A stretch of 64,000 nt of DNA from JANQPX01 sp965204405 (GTDB taxonomy: Bacteria; Pseudomonadota; Alphaproteobacteria; Geminicoccales; Geminicoccaceae), in NCBI GenBank assembly GCA_965204405.1, contig CBDBEN010000005.1:2418001-2482000 (forward strand). The letters are read 5' to 3'. Below, piece by piece: positions 43,214 to 52,753 of the stretch. Below the pieces are notes generated by a model that saw nothing but the letters and a program-made list of their open reading frames with translations, searched no databases and had not been told where the DNA came from. The position numbers and the translations under genes were made by a program. Every line of letters begins with the position of its first letter. Positions within the stretch are counted from its first letter, which is position 1.

Positions 43214-43227
43214 TTGACCACCGTCAA
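43214..43227. promoter_or_regulatory. Dnr/FNR-type box between nnrS and nosR
   Basis: TTGACCACCGTCAA. A plus-strand start near 43262 excludes the longest nosR frame (from 43196), which would contain the box. The opposite direction serves nnrS. It is the third copy of the TTGACCNNCGTCAA form. Confidence 0.85.
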
Positions 43228-43294
43228 GGTCACGAAACCGGAACTATTGCTGAATGGCGTTCCAATGCCCAGTGCGTTAGGGGACCATCGGCCA

Positions 43295-45520
43295 ATGGGC
43301 CAGCCAAGACCTGACACCGACCGACCAGAGCGATTCGCTCGGTGCCGATATTTCGCTTTGGCCCTGCTGCTCGCTGCCATCATGTTGGGCATGCCAAACC
43401 CAGGCGAAGCCGCTGATCCTGCAATAGGCCGATTTCTCACGAAGGTGGACCCGAGCGAAATTGTGCCCGGCGCGGACGGTTTCGGCTCGATCATGGACGA
43501 TCTTCCGGTAGCGCCTGTCTTGCGCGGCGGCAAGGGGATCGGCTGGGTGTTCTTGAACTCGGATTTTGCAGGTTCGGTCGGCTATTCCGGCAAACCCATC
43601 TACGTCATGATTGGCATTGACGAGGATGGCATCATTACGGGTGCCAAACTCGTCAAGCATTATGAGCCGATCGTCCTGGTCGGCATTCCAGAGCAGGACG
43701 TGGCCGACGTCATTGCCGGCTATGCGGGGCTGGATGTCACCAAGGAAACCGGACTCGATGCGGTCGGCCACGATGCCGACATTATCTCAGGCGCCACGGT
43801 CACCATCATGGTGATCGACGACAGTATCACCCGCTCAGCGATTAAGGTTGCGCGCAACCTCGGGCTCGGTGGTTTGGAAGCGGAAGCCGCTGCAATCGGG
43901 CCGAAACGGACGATCGATCAGACGATCGATCGGCATGAAGACTGGCTTACTCTACTCGGCGACGGCTCGGTACGCCGGCTCTCACTTGACGTCGGTATGA
44001 TCAACCAGGCCTTTAAGGATCAAGGCGGCGGCAAGGCGCCCGGCAAGCCTGAACCGGGTCCGGCCGAGAGTGCCTTCATCGACCTTCATGCAGCTCTCGT
44101 CACCATCCCGACCATCGGCCGCAGTCTGCTTGGCGATGTTGAATACGACAACATGCAAAAGCGCCTGGAGCCCGGAGAGCATGCCATCGTGATTTCTTCA
44201 CGTGGCCGTTATTCCTTCAAGGGCTCAGGCTACGTCCGTGGCGGCATCTTCGATCGAATCAGCTTGGTGCAAGGCGATCAGAGCGTGCGCTTTCGCGATC
44301 GCCAGCACCAGCGTCTTGGCCGGATCAACGCCGAGGGTGCTCCCCGATTTACCGAGGTCGACCTGTTCACAATCCCTGCTACTGCGGGGTTTGATCCGGC
44401 TAAGCTCTGGCGTCTCCAACTCCTGGTCAACCGGGCCACCGGCCCGACCGACAAAGTGTTCTTGACGTTCGGTCTGCCGTACGAGGCACCATCTCAATAT
44501 CTGAAAACTGAAGCGTCCGCCGTTACTCAGCAGCCGCAACCTTTAGTCGGGGAGGGGGACCTGAGTTTTGGGGGCGATGCGCTTTGGCAACGGATCTGGC
44601 GGGATAGAGTGGCCGACATCGCCATCCTGGCCGTAGCACTTGCCCTGCTCACGGTCATCTTCTTTTTTCAGGCGCAGATTGCGAGGCATGAACGGCTTTG
44701 GCTCTGGCTGCGCATGGGCTTTCTGACGTTCACCTTGGTCTGGCTCGGCTGGTATGCCCAGGCGCAGCTCTCCGTGGTCAACGTCATGACCTTCGCCAAC
44801 GCGCTGCTTTCGGATTTCAGCTGGACCTATTTCCTGATGGACCCTTTGGTATTCATGCTGTGGTTCGCGATTGCCGCGGCTCTGATCTTCTGGGGTCGTG
44901 GCGCCTATTGCGGCTGGCTCTGTCCGTTCGGTGCGCTGCAGGAGCTCCTGAATCGTTTGGCGAAAGCCGCCCGGTTCCCGCAATGGCGGTTGCCTTGGGG
45001 CCTTCACGAACGCCTTTGGCCGATCAAATACATGGTCTTTCTGGTGTTGTTCGGCATGTCGCTCTACTCGCTGACCCTGGCCGAGCAGATGGCTGAAATA
45101 GAGCCATTCAAGACGGCAATCATCCTGAAATTCGTGCGTGAATGGCCGTTTGTCATCTTCGCCGGAGTGCTGCTCGTCGCCGGTCTTTTTGTCGAGCGTT
45201 TTTATTGCCGCTACCTCTGCCCGCTAGGAGCAGCGCTCGCGATTCCCGGTCGTCTGCGCATGTTCGACTGGCTGAAGCGCTATCGTGAATGCGGAGCGCC
45301 CTGTCAGGTCTGCGCCAATGACTGCATGGTCCAGTCGATCCACCCGGAAGGCCATATCAACCCCAATGAGTGCCTGAACTGTCTGCACTGCCAGGTGGTC
45401 TATGCCGATGATCAAAAATGTCCCGTTTGCGTCAAGGCACGTGTGCGAAAGGAACGTTTGGCACGGATGAGCGGCGCTAGTCCCAAGCCTGAGTTGGCGG
45501 CAGCCGCTGCGGCGAAATGA
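43295..45520 (+). CDS. nosR: NosR, transmembrane flavo-iron-sulfur electron donor
   Basis: About 741 residues: an export signal (FALALLLAAIMLGMPNPGEA), a periplasmic FMN-binding domain with covalent flavin motif ISGATVT, helices, CGWLCPFG and CRYLCPLG (CxxxCP), and two C-terminal ferredoxin-like clusters (CGAPCQVCANDC and CLNCLHCQ). NosR passes electrons toward NosZ and is needed for nos expression. ATG 43295 follows AGGGGA by eleven bases; ATG 43265 would be almost leaderless from the predicted promoter. Paralogue of NirI at 23412. Confidence 0.93.
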   Translation: MGQPRPDTDRPERFARCRYFALALLLAAIMLGMPNPGEAADPAIGRFLTKVDPSEIVPGADGFGSIMDDLPVAPVLRGGKGIGWVFLNSDFAGSVGYSGKPIYVMIGIDEDGIITGAKLVKHYEPIVLVGIPEQDVADVIAGYAGLDVTKETGLDAVGHDADIISGATVTIMVIDDSITRSAIKVARNLGLGGLEAEAAAIGPKRTIDQTIDRHEDWLTLLGDGSVRRLSLDVGMINQAFKDQGGGKAPGKPEPGPAESAFIDLHAALVTIPTIGRSLLGDVEYDNMQKRLEPGEHAIVISSRGRYSFKGSGYVRGGIFDRISLVQGDQSVRFRDRQHQRLGRINAEGAPRFTEVDLFTIPATAGFDPAKLWRLQLLVNRATGPTDKVFLTFGLPYEAPSQYLKTEASAVTQQPQPLVGEGDLSFGGDALWQRIWRDRVADIAILAVALALLTVIFFFQAQIARHERLWLWLRMGFLTFTLVWLGWYAQAQLSVVNVMTFANALLSDFSWTYFLMDPLVFMLWFAIAAALIFWGRGAYCGWLCPFGALQELLNRLAKAARFPQWRLPWGLHERLWPIKYMVFLVLFGMSLYSLTLAEQMAEIEPFKTAIILKFVREWPFVIFAGVLLVAGLFVERFYCRYLCPLGAALAIPGRLRMFDWLKRYRECGAPCQVCANDCMVQSIHPEGHINPNECLNCLHCQVVYADDQKCPVCVKARVRKERLARMSGASPKPELAAAAAAK

Positions 45521-45551
45521 AATATGACCTGTTCTTTTCCAAAGGAGAGCG

Positions 45552-47486
45552 ATGATGTCTGAAAACGAAAAAGAAAAACCTGGCTTGAATCGCCGCGACC
45601 TGATGAGTGGCACGGCGAAAGTTGCAGCATTCGCCGGGGCTGGCGGCGCGGTCGCCGGAGCAGCCAGTCTTGCCGTTGCGCCCAGCTTGCTGCCGAAAGA
45701 GGTGGTAGCCCAAGAAGGCCAGAATACTCATCTAGAGCCAGGCGAGCTTGATGAGTACTACGGTTTCTGGTCCAGCGGCCAGGCCGGTGAGGTGCGCATT
45801 CTCGGTATTCCTTCCATGCGCGAACTGATGCGCATCCCGGTCTTCAACCGCTGCAGCGCCACAGGCTGGGGCCAGACAAATGAGAGCCTGAAGATCCTGA
45901 CAGAAGGTCTGCTCCCCGAGACGAAGGAATTCCTGTCGAACCGAGGCGGTACCTATGTCAATGGTGACGCCCATCATCCCCATATGTCGTTCACGGACGG
46001 CACCTATGATGGCCGCTATCTATATATTAATGACAAGGCCAATACGCGCGTCGCCCGCATTCGCTGCGATGTGATGAAGGTCGACAAGATTATTGAGATT
46101 CCAAACGCCTCCGACATCCACGGCCTGCGCCCGCAGAAATTTCCGAAGACCGGTTACATCTTCGCCAATGGCGAGCACCGCATCCCGGTGCCCAATGACG
46201 GCATGATCCTGGACGAGCCGGAGAAATATCACGCGGTCTTCAGCGCGATCGACGGCGAAACCATGGAGGTCGCCTGGCAGGTGATCGTCGACGGCAATCT
46301 CGACAATTGCGACGCCGACTACCAGGGCAAATATTGCGTCTCCACCTCGTACAATTCCGAAGAGGGCGTGACGCTTGCCGAAATGACTGCCAACGAGCAG
46401 GACTGGGCTGTGGTCTTCAACATCAAGCGCATCGAGGAGGCCGTCTCGGCCGGCGAGTACGAGGAGATCAACGGCGTGCCGGTCTTGAATGGCCAAAAGG
46501 GTTCCGACTACACCCGCTACATTCCGATCTCCAACAGCCCCCATGGCTGCAACACCGCACCCGACGGCAAGCACATCGTGATCAACGGCAAGCTCTCGCC
46601 GACTGTCTCGGTTATTGATGTGACCAAGCTCGACGCACTGTTTGAAGAGGATGCAGACCCAAGGAGTGCCATTGTTGCCGAGCCGGAATTGGGCCTCGGC
46701 CCACTCCACACTGCGTTTGACGGACAGGGCAATTGCTTCACCACGCTGTTCCTGGATAGCCAAGTTGCCAAATGGAATCTTGAAGCAGCAATCAAGCAGT
46801 ATGCAGGTGAGGATGCCGATCCCATCCTTCAGAAAATCGACGTCCACTATCAACCAGGCCACAATCACACCTCCATGGGCGAGACCAAGGAAGCGGACGG
46901 CAAGTGGCTGGTGTCTCTCAACAAGTTCTCGAAGGATCGATACATCAATGTCGGCCCGCTAAAGCCGGAGAATGAACAACTGATCGATATCTCCGGTGAC
47001 GAGATGAAGCTGGTCCATGATGGTCCGACGTTTGCCGAGCCCCACGACTGCATCATCGTCCACAACTCTAAGGTCAGCCCGGCCAGCATATGGCAGCGCG
47101 ACGATCCGACTTGGGAGGACGCGCGCGTTCAAGCGAAAGCCGATGGTGTTGATCTTGACTGGGGCGAGGACGTGATCCGCGACGGCAACAAGGTCCGCGT
47201 CTACATGCACTCGGTTGCACCGACCTTCTCGCTCGAGACCTTCCAGGTCAAACAAGGCGATGAGGTCACCATCTACATCACGAACATGGATGACATCGAC
47301 GACCTCACCCACGGCTTCACCCTGGCGAATTACGGCATCGCCTTCGAAATCGGGCCGCAGGCCACGGCGTCTGTAACCTTCACCGCCGATCGTCCAGGCG
47401 TGCACTGGTTCTATTGCCAGTGGTTCTGCCATGCGCTGCACATGGAAATGCGTGGCCGTATGTTCGTCGAACCCCGCTCCGCCTAG
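45552..47486 (+). CDS. nosZ: Nitrous oxide reductase NosZ (clade I, Tat-exported)
   Basis: 644 residues. A twin-arginine signal (NRRDLMSGTAKVAAFAGAG) marks clade I. The seven-bladed propeller carries the CuZ histidines, visible in DAHHPHMSF (about residue 139), SPHGCNTAPDGKH, HYQPGHNHTSMG and AEPHDCIIVH. The C-terminal cupredoxin has the CuA site CQWFCHALHMEM at about residue 622. It reduces N2O to N2 in the periplasm. AAAGGAGAGCG precedes the start. Confidence 0.98.
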   Translation: MMSENEKEKPGLNRRDLMSGTAKVAAFAGAGGAVAGAASLAVAPSLLPKEVVAQEGQNTHLEPGELDEYYGFWSSGQAGEVRILGIPSMRELMRIPVFNRCSATGWGQTNESLKILTEGLLPETKEFLSNRGGTYVNGDAHHPHMSFTDGTYDGRYLYINDKANTRVARIRCDVMKVDKIIEIPNASDIHGLRPQKFPKTGYIFANGEHRIPVPNDGMILDEPEKYHAVFSAIDGETMEVAWQVIVDGNLDNCDADYQGKYCVSTSYNSEEGVTLAEMTANEQDWAVVFNIKRIEEAVSAGEYEEINGVPVLNGQKGSDYTRYIPISNSPHGCNTAPDGKHIVINGKLSPTVSVIDVTKLDALFEEDADPRSAIVAEPELGLGPLHTAFDGQGNCFTTLFLDSQVAKWNLEAAIKQYAGEDADPILQKIDVHYQPGHNHTSMGETKEADGKWLVSLNKFSKDRYINVGPLKPENEQLIDISGDEMKLVHDGPTFAEPHDCIIVHNSKVSPASIWQRDDPTWEDARVQAKADGVDLDWGEDVIRDGNKVRVYMHSVAPTFSLETFQVKQGDEVTIYITNMDDIDDLTHGFTLANYGIAFEIGPQATASVTFTADRPGVHWFYCQWFCHALHMEMRGRMFVEPRSA

Positions 47487-47495
47487 GCATCGGCA

Positions 47496-48761
47496 ATGTC
47501 GGGCCGAACTTTAGCATTGGTGCTGGGCTGGCTCCTTGTGAGCCAGCCCGCACCGACGTTCGGGGCCGAGCCCGTCGACGTGACACCGGGCGTAGGCACG
47601 CTTGGCCAAGCTCTGAGTAGAGCCGTTGAGGGCACCGCCCTCCAACTGAAATCCGGTGTGTATGAGGGGGCGGTCGTGATCAATAGGCCGCTGACCATCC
47701 GAGGCGTCGACGGCACAATAGTCCAAGGCGATGGCAAAGGTACGGTCATCACCATCAACGCCCCTGACGTTGCCATCTCTAGCGTGACGGTCACCGGCTC
47801 CGGCCTGTCGCTGGAAACCATGGATGCAGGCGTGCTGATTACCCCTGAAGGTGACCGCGCACGCATCGAGGATAGCCGGCTCGTCGACAACCTGATCGGC
47901 GTTAATGTCAAAGGCCCGGATGATGCTGTTATCAGCGGTAACGAGATCGTCGGACGACAGGACCTTCGCCCGAACGAGCGGGGCAATGGCGTCCATCTCT
48001 GGAACACGCCAGGCTCGATCGTCGAGCGCAATCAGTTCCGTTACGGCCGTGACGGTGTGTTCGTCAACACGAGCAAGAAGAACGTTTTTCGCGACAATAA
48101 GTTTGAAGAACTACGTTTCGCCGTTCACTACATGTACACCAACCGAAGCGAGGTCTCGGGCAACGTCTCGATCGGCAATCACCTCGGCTTCGCCCTGATG
48201 TATTCCGACCGCCTGATAGCGCACAACAACGTCTCGATTAATGATCGAGATCACGGCATCATGCTGAACTATGCCAACTACGGCGAGATCACCGGCAATG
48301 TGGTCGAACGTGGTGGTGAGAAATGCGTTTTTATTTACAACTCCAACCGCAATATCTTCACTGGCAACAAATTTGAAGGCTGTCCGATAGGCGTGCATTT
48401 CACCGGCGGCTCGGCAAATAATCTGTTCACCGAAAATGCATTCATCGCCAACGAAACCCAGGTCAAATATGTCGGTTCGCGCTGGCTCGATTGGGCCAGC
48501 GACGGCCGCGGCAACTACTGGAGCGATCACGCAGCCTTCGATCTCGACGGCGACGGCATCGCGGACAGTGCCTATCGTCCGAACGACATGATGGACCAGG
48601 TGCTCTGGACCCACCCGCTTGCCAAGCTCCTGATCAACAGCCCGGCCGTGCAACTCCTGCGATGGGTGCAAACCCAGTTCCCAATGCTCTACCCCGGCGG
48701 CGTCATTGACACCGCACCATTGATGAGCCGAGAGCCGGTCTCGATAGCGGGAGCTAGGTGA
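47496..48761 (+). CDS. nosD: NosD, periplasmic copper-chaperone-type beta-helix protein
   Basis: A 421-residue exported protein (signal LALVLGWLLVSQPAPTFGAE) with many parallel beta-helix repeats such as VERNQFRYGRDGVFVNTSKK and RSEVSGNVSIGNHLGFALMY, the CASH/NosD pattern. With NosF and NosY it forms the ABC machinery that matures the CuZ centre, receiving copper from NosL. It starts nine bases after nosZ and overlaps nosF by four. Confidence 0.94.
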   Translation: MSGRTLALVLGWLLVSQPAPTFGAEPVDVTPGVGTLGQALSRAVEGTALQLKSGVYEGAVVINRPLTIRGVDGTIVQGDGKGTVITINAPDVAISSVTVTGSGLSLETMDAGVLITPEGDRARIEDSRLVDNLIGVNVKGPDDAVISGNEIVGRQDLRPNERGNGVHLWNTPGSIVERNQFRYGRDGVFVNTSKKNVFRDNKFEELRFAVHYMYTNRSEVSGNVSIGNHLGFALMYSDRLIAHNNVSINDRDHGIMLNYANYGEITGNVVERGGEKCVFIYNSNRNIFTGNKFEGCPIGVHFTGGSANNLFTENAFIANETQVKYVGSRWLDWASDGRGNYWSDHAAFDLDGDGIADSAYRPNDMMDQVLWTHPLAKLLINSPAVQLLRWVQTQFPMLYPGGVIDTAPLMSREPVSIAGAR

Positions 48762-49693
48762 TGAGCAACGGAGTGCTAGCTCTAACCAACGTCACCAAGT
48801 GCTTCGGAACGAAGATCGCCGTCAATGACGTTTCGTTTGCGTTGAACGCCGGCGAGCGAGTTGCTCTGATTGGCCATAACGGTGCCGGCAAGACCACACT
48901 GATGAAAATGATTCTCGGGCTGACGCCGGCAAGCGACGGTGACATAATCGTGCTCGGAGATCGCCCTGGCAGCCACCATGCGCGCGAAAACACCGCGTTC
49001 CTGCCGGAGAACATTGTCTTCCATCGCTCCATGACCGGCCGCGAGGTATTGCGCCTGCTCGCCCGCCTTAAGTCGGCAACCGCGAACCAGGTCGACACGT
49101 TGCTCGGAAAGGTCGGCCTCACCGATGCCGCAGATCAGCGCATCCGTACCTATTCCAAAGGCATGCGCCAGCGTCTCGGCCTCGCCCAGGCGCTGCTCGG
49201 CAAGCCAAAGCTTCTCCTTCTCGATGAGCCCACTAGCGGTCTCGACCCTCATCTCCGCCAGGCCTTCTACGCGATGGTCGACGAACTCGCCGCATCGGGC
49301 ACCACCGTTCTCCTGTCGTCGCATCTTTTGACCGAACTCGAAGCACGCACCGACCGTATCGCCATCATGCGCGAAGGGCGCCTGCTCGCCTGCGCGCCAC
49401 TCAATGAATTGCGGCGCCAGGCTGCCTTACCGATCAAAATCCGCATTGATGTCAAGGAAACCGAACGTAGCCGTATCGCGGCGGCCCTGAACGGCCAAGA
49501 AATCAACGGCCAGACCGTCGGCCTCTCGGTGTTGATGGCCGACAAGATGAAAACCCTCGCCCAGATAGCCAGCTTCGGCGATGCCGTCAACGACATCGAC
49601 CTTATCCTCCCCGACCTAAGCGACCTCCATGCTCATGTCGCCATGGTCGGCCTGGACGGTGCAATCGACAGGGTTGACAGGAGTAAGATATGA
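48758..49693 (+). CDS. nosF: NosF, ABC transporter ATPase for NosZ maturation
   Basis: 311 residues with Walker A GHNGAGKTT (about residues 38-46), signature YSKGMRQRLGLAQALLG, Walker B LLLLDEPTSGLDP and the His switch in LLSSHLLTE. It energises the NosDFY complex. ATGA overlaps on both sides show strict translational coupling with nosD and nosY. Confidence 0.94.
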   Translation: MMSNGVLALTNVTKCFGTKIAVNDVSFALNAGERVALIGHNGAGKTTLMKMILGLTPASDGDIIVLGDRPGSHHARENTAFLPENIVFHRSMTGREVLRLLARLKSATANQVDTLLGKVGLTDAADQRIRTYSKGMRQRLGLAQALLGKPKLLLLDEPTSGLDPHLRQAFYAMVDELAASGTTVLLSSHLLTELEARTDRIAIMREGRLLACAPLNELRRQAALPIKIRIDVKETERSRIAAALNGQEINGQTVGLSVLMADKMKTLAQIASFGDAVNDIDLILPDLSDLHAHVAMVGLDGAIDRVDRSKI

Positions 49694-50508
49694 ACGCTGT
49701 CGTTTCGCTTGCCGCCAATGAGTTTCGGCTCGGCCTGCGCAATCGTTGGGTGGCGTTGGCGATTCTATTGCTTGGCAGCTTGGCGCTGGCTCTGGCGCTT
49801 CTAGGCACGGCGCCTGCCGGCAGCAGGGGCGTCGACGCCTTGACCGCAACCTCGGTCAGCCTCGTTAGCCTTAGCATTTACCTTCTTCCCCTGCTCGCGC
49901 TCCTGCTCGCCCATGACGCAATTGCCGGTGAGCAAGAGCACGGCACGCTGCTGCTTCTGCTTACTTACCCCATGCCGCGCTGGCAGTTGATCGCCGGCAA
50001 GTTTCTGGGACATGGTTTGGTGCTCGCCCTGGCGACCACGGCTGGCTACGGACTCGCCGCAATCGCCCTCGGGGGTGGCAGCGCCGCAGGAGTTGGCATT
50101 TTCCTGCGTATGCTGGGCTCGTCCCTCCTACTCGCCATGGCCTTCCTTGCCATCGGCTACGCGATTAGTGCCTGGTGCGTTGAAGCCAGCGCTGCCGCCG
50201 GTCTGGCAATCGCCGCCTGGCTTGTCCTGGTGCTGCTCTATGATCTCGGCTTGCTCGGTCTCCTGGTCGCCGATCAGGGCAATTTAATCGGGAAGCACAC
50301 GCTGCCAGCGCTTCTGCTCCTCAATCCCGCCGACAGCTACCGGCTCTACAATCTGGTCAGCCTTCCGGACACCGCCATGCTTACCGGTATGGCCGGACTG
50401 ATGGAGCAACTAAGCCTTCCGGCTGCTGCCCCTATTTTTGCCATGCTTATATGGATTGCCGCTCCTCTCGGTCTAGCCGCCTGGCTCCTTCAACGGAGAT
50501 CACCATGA
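49690..50508 (+). CDS. nosY: NosY, ABC transporter permease for NosZ maturation
   Basis: A 272-residue inner-membrane protein with six hydrophobic helices. The ABC2-type motif HDAIAGEQEHGTLLLLLTYP, then RWQLIAGKFLGH, is the coupling-loop region. The C-terminal NLVSLPDTAMLTGMAGL lies before the last helix. It forms the membrane channel of NosDFY. Overlaps both neighbours by four bases. Confidence 0.92.
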   Translation: MNAVVSLAANEFRLGLRNRWVALAILLLGSLALALALLGTAPAGSRGVDALTATSVSLVSLSIYLLPLLALLLAHDAIAGEQEHGTLLLLLTYPMPRWQLIAGKFLGHGLVLALATTAGYGLAAIALGGGSAAGVGIFLRMLGSSLLLAMAFLAIGYAISAWCVEASAAAGLAIAAWLVLVLLYDLGLLGLLVADQGNLIGKHTLPALLLLNPADSYRLYNLVSLPDTAMLTGMAGLMEQLSLPAAAPIFAMLIWIAAPLGLAAWLLQRRSP

Positions 50509-51035
50509 ACCATTTTAGACTTGTCCCAGCTTGTCTCGTGCTGCTCATGGCTTGCGACGGTCGGCAAGGGGCGACGCCTCCACCACCGCCGGCCGAACTT
50601 ACCAGCGACGCTGTCGGCCACTACTGCAGTATGGTCATCGCCGAGCATCCTGGTCCTAAGGCTCAGATCTTTGCCGCCGATGCAACCGCGCCGCTCTGGT
50701 TCCCTTCCGTTAGGGATATGTTCGCCTACACGATGCTACCGGAGGAGAACCAGGACATCCGCGCTATCTACGTCAGCGATACGGGCGCAACTGATGACTA
50801 CGCCGACATTGCCCAAGGCGCTTGGATCGACGCGCGAGATGCACTCTATGTGCTTGGCAGCGAGATCGAAGGTGGTATGGGCCTGCCTGAGGCGGTGCCA
50901 TTCGCCGATCATGACAAGGCAGCTGCCTTCGCTGACCGTCATGGCGGCGCCATCGCTTCGTTCGACGATGTTTCGCCGGACTTTGTTTTCGCCGAGGGCG
51001 AGGCTGATCCGGCAGCCGCCGGAGGTAAGCTCTGA
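50505..51035 (+). CDS. nosL: NosL, copper-binding lipoprotein
   Basis: 176 residues with lipoprotein signal VPACLVLLMAC (lipidated Cys17). The Cu(I)-binding segment HYCSMVIAEHPGPKAQIF has the conserved C-S-M, with WFPSVRDMFAYTMLPEE further on. NosL delivers copper to NosDFY at the outer membrane face. Its stop shares one base with the nosX start. Confidence 0.92.
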   Translation: MNHFRLVPACLVLLMACDGRQGATPPPPPAELTSDAVGHYCSMVIAEHPGPKAQIFAADATAPLWFPSVRDMFAYTMLPEENQDIRAIYVSDTGATDDYADIAQGAWIDARDALYVLGSEIEGGMGLPEAVPFADHDKAAAFADRHGGAIASFDDVSPDFVFAEGEADPAAAGGKL

Positions 51036-51985
51036 TGATCCGTCCAACACGCCGCCGCCTGCTCACGGTCATGGGCGCCACCGCCGGCATGACATTGCTG
51101 CCAAATGTTGGCCGTACCGCCACGGTGCTGCCGCGGTGGACGTGGCAAGGCAGTGCACTCGGTGCCAAGGCGGAGATGACCTTGGTGCATCCCGATGAGG
51201 TGGCTGCGAAAAAATTGATCCGCCTCGCCGTCGACGAGATAGAGCGGCTGGAAAACATCTTCAGCCTCTATCGCGACAGCTCGGACATTGCCCGTCTGAA
51301 TCGCAGCGGCCATCTCGACACGCCGTCGCCCGACCTCGTTACGCTTCTCTCGATCGCCAATCACATAAGTGACCTTACCGGCGGGGCTTTCGATGTCACC
51401 GTCCAGCCGCTTTGGCGTCTCTACGCCGATCATTTCAGCAAACTTGGCGGTGATCCGGGCGGTCCTCCGACGGCAGCGATCGATCGTGTAAGAAATCTGG
51501 TGAACTACCGTGCGATTGAATTCACAGCGTCGCACATTCGCTTCGCGCACCCGGAAATGGCGATCACCTTGAACGGTATCGCCCAAGGCTATATCACCGA
51601 TCGTGTGGCCGATCTTCTGCGCGCCAATGGTATAGAACAAACCCTGATCGATCTCGGCGAAATACGTGCCCTTGGCATGCACCCGGATGGCCGACCATGG
51701 CGGATCGCGATCGATGGCGCGAGGGAGAAATCGCCAATTAACCTTGTCGACCGCGCGATAGCCACCTCGAGCCCGGCCGGCACCGCCTTCGACCGAGCGG
51801 GCCGTTTCCATCACCTCTTCGCACCGCAGACCGGGCAGCCGGGAGTTGCAAAGCAAATGAGCGTGATCGCGGCACGCGCCACGACCGCAGACGCCTTATC
51901 TACTGCCTTTGCCATCATGCCTGAAAAGGATTGGCTCTCGATAAAAACCGGCCTTGCGGACATCAGCGTTGTTCAGGAAGGCTGA
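51035..51985 (+). CDS. nosX: NosX, FAD:protein FMN transferase (ApbE family)
   Basis: A 316-residue exported protein; a twin-arginine-like RRRLLTVMGATAGMTLLP signal starts it. ApbE features are NIFSLYRDSSDIARLNRSG, GGAFDVTVQPLWRLY, ITLNGIAQGYITDRVADLLR and the metal-binding VIAARATTADALSTAFAIM. It attaches FMN to the SGAT threonine of NosR and could also serve NirI. Last gene of nosRZDFYLX. Confidence 0.92.
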   Translation: MIRPTRRRLLTVMGATAGMTLLPNVGRTATVLPRWTWQGSALGAKAEMTLVHPDEVAAKKLIRLAVDEIERLENIFSLYRDSSDIARLNRSGHLDTPSPDLVTLLSIANHISDLTGGAFDVTVQPLWRLYADHFSKLGGDPGGPPTAAIDRVRNLVNYRAIEFTASHIRFAHPEMAITLNGIAQGYITDRVADLLRANGIEQTLIDLGEIRALGMHPDGRPWRIAIDGAREKSPINLVDRAIATSSPAGTAFDRAGRFHHLFAPQTGQPGVAKQMSVIAARATTADALSTAFAIMPEKDWLSIKTGLADISVVQEG

Positions 51986-52076
51986 GACCGGCATCCAATC
52001 GCCCGTGCAGCAGGGCAACAATTATCTACAACATGCAGCTAGAAGTATGACCACATCATTTGATTGATTTGGATGG

Positions 52077-52090
52077 TTGAGAATAGTCAA
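52077..52090. promoter_or_regulatory. Weak FNR-like palindrome after nosX
   Basis: TTGAGAATAGTCAA resembles TTGAT-N4-ATCAA with one mismatch per half. No gene begins downstream on either strand within 200 bases: nosX ends before it and the DUF3775 gene ends just after. Probably chance or a relic. Confidence 0.25.
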
Positions 52091-52145
52091 TCGAAATCAA
52101 CAAGTTAATGGTCCGCCGTAGAACGTTTCCGATACGGTCGCATCA

Positions 52146-52541
52146 CTAACTCCGGCCTGGTTCGAAATCTGCGCAGGAACGGCCAAATTGCGACAATCCC
52201 TCTTCGAGGAAGTCGGCGAGCAATGGGGTGCCCAGGAGATAGTCGACAGTATGTTTTTCTCGAACGTCGCTGATTTCCTTCATCGCGGTCTGCCAATCTT
52301 CCACGGTGTAGTCACCGCGGCCCATCCACGTCAACGCCAGTAGTTCGCGCAGCTCATCATCACTCAGAACGTCGAGGAACGCCTTCAGCTCCTGGAAGGT
52401 CGCATCGTCAGCGTAGTCTTCCAGAATACGCTCCATGTCGTCGCTGTCATCGGACAGCTCCTCGGGAGCCACCTTGACGTCGATCTCGCGTGCCTTGGCG
52501 ATGACGAAGCAGACTTTGTCGGGATTGATGGTGAGCATCAT
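52146..52541 (-). CDS. DUF3775-domain protein
   Basis: A 131-residue acidic protein with the DUF3775 pattern: LTINPDKVCFVIAKAREIDV at the start, MERILEDYADDATFQELKAF and ELLALTWMGRGDYTVEDWQT in the middle. The function of the family is not known; it is common in alphaproteobacteria. It stands alone between nosX and the acyl-CoA ligase, pointing back toward nos. Confidence 0.8.
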   Translation of the reverse strand: MMLTINPDKVCFVIAKAREIDVKVAPEELSDDSDDMERILEDYADDATFQELKAFLDVLSDDELRELLALTWMGRGDYTVEDWQTAMKEISDVREKHTVDYLLGTPLLADFLEEGLSQFGRSCADFEPGRS

Positions 52542-52753
52542 CGAGACCTCGGATGTGACCGGACCAGATGTCTGGTCAGAATTTAGCCCGCCGCTGCTCC
52601 CGCGCCTTGATGCGGATCAATTGGATCGCGATGGATGGTGCATTTGGCTTCCGTTTTGCAGATCGCTCTCATACGAAAGAGTTGCAGATGTCGTGGACGA
52701 GCCATTACGCAGCCCCCGTGATCCCTCTCAGGATAGGATGGCGAGTAGCATGA

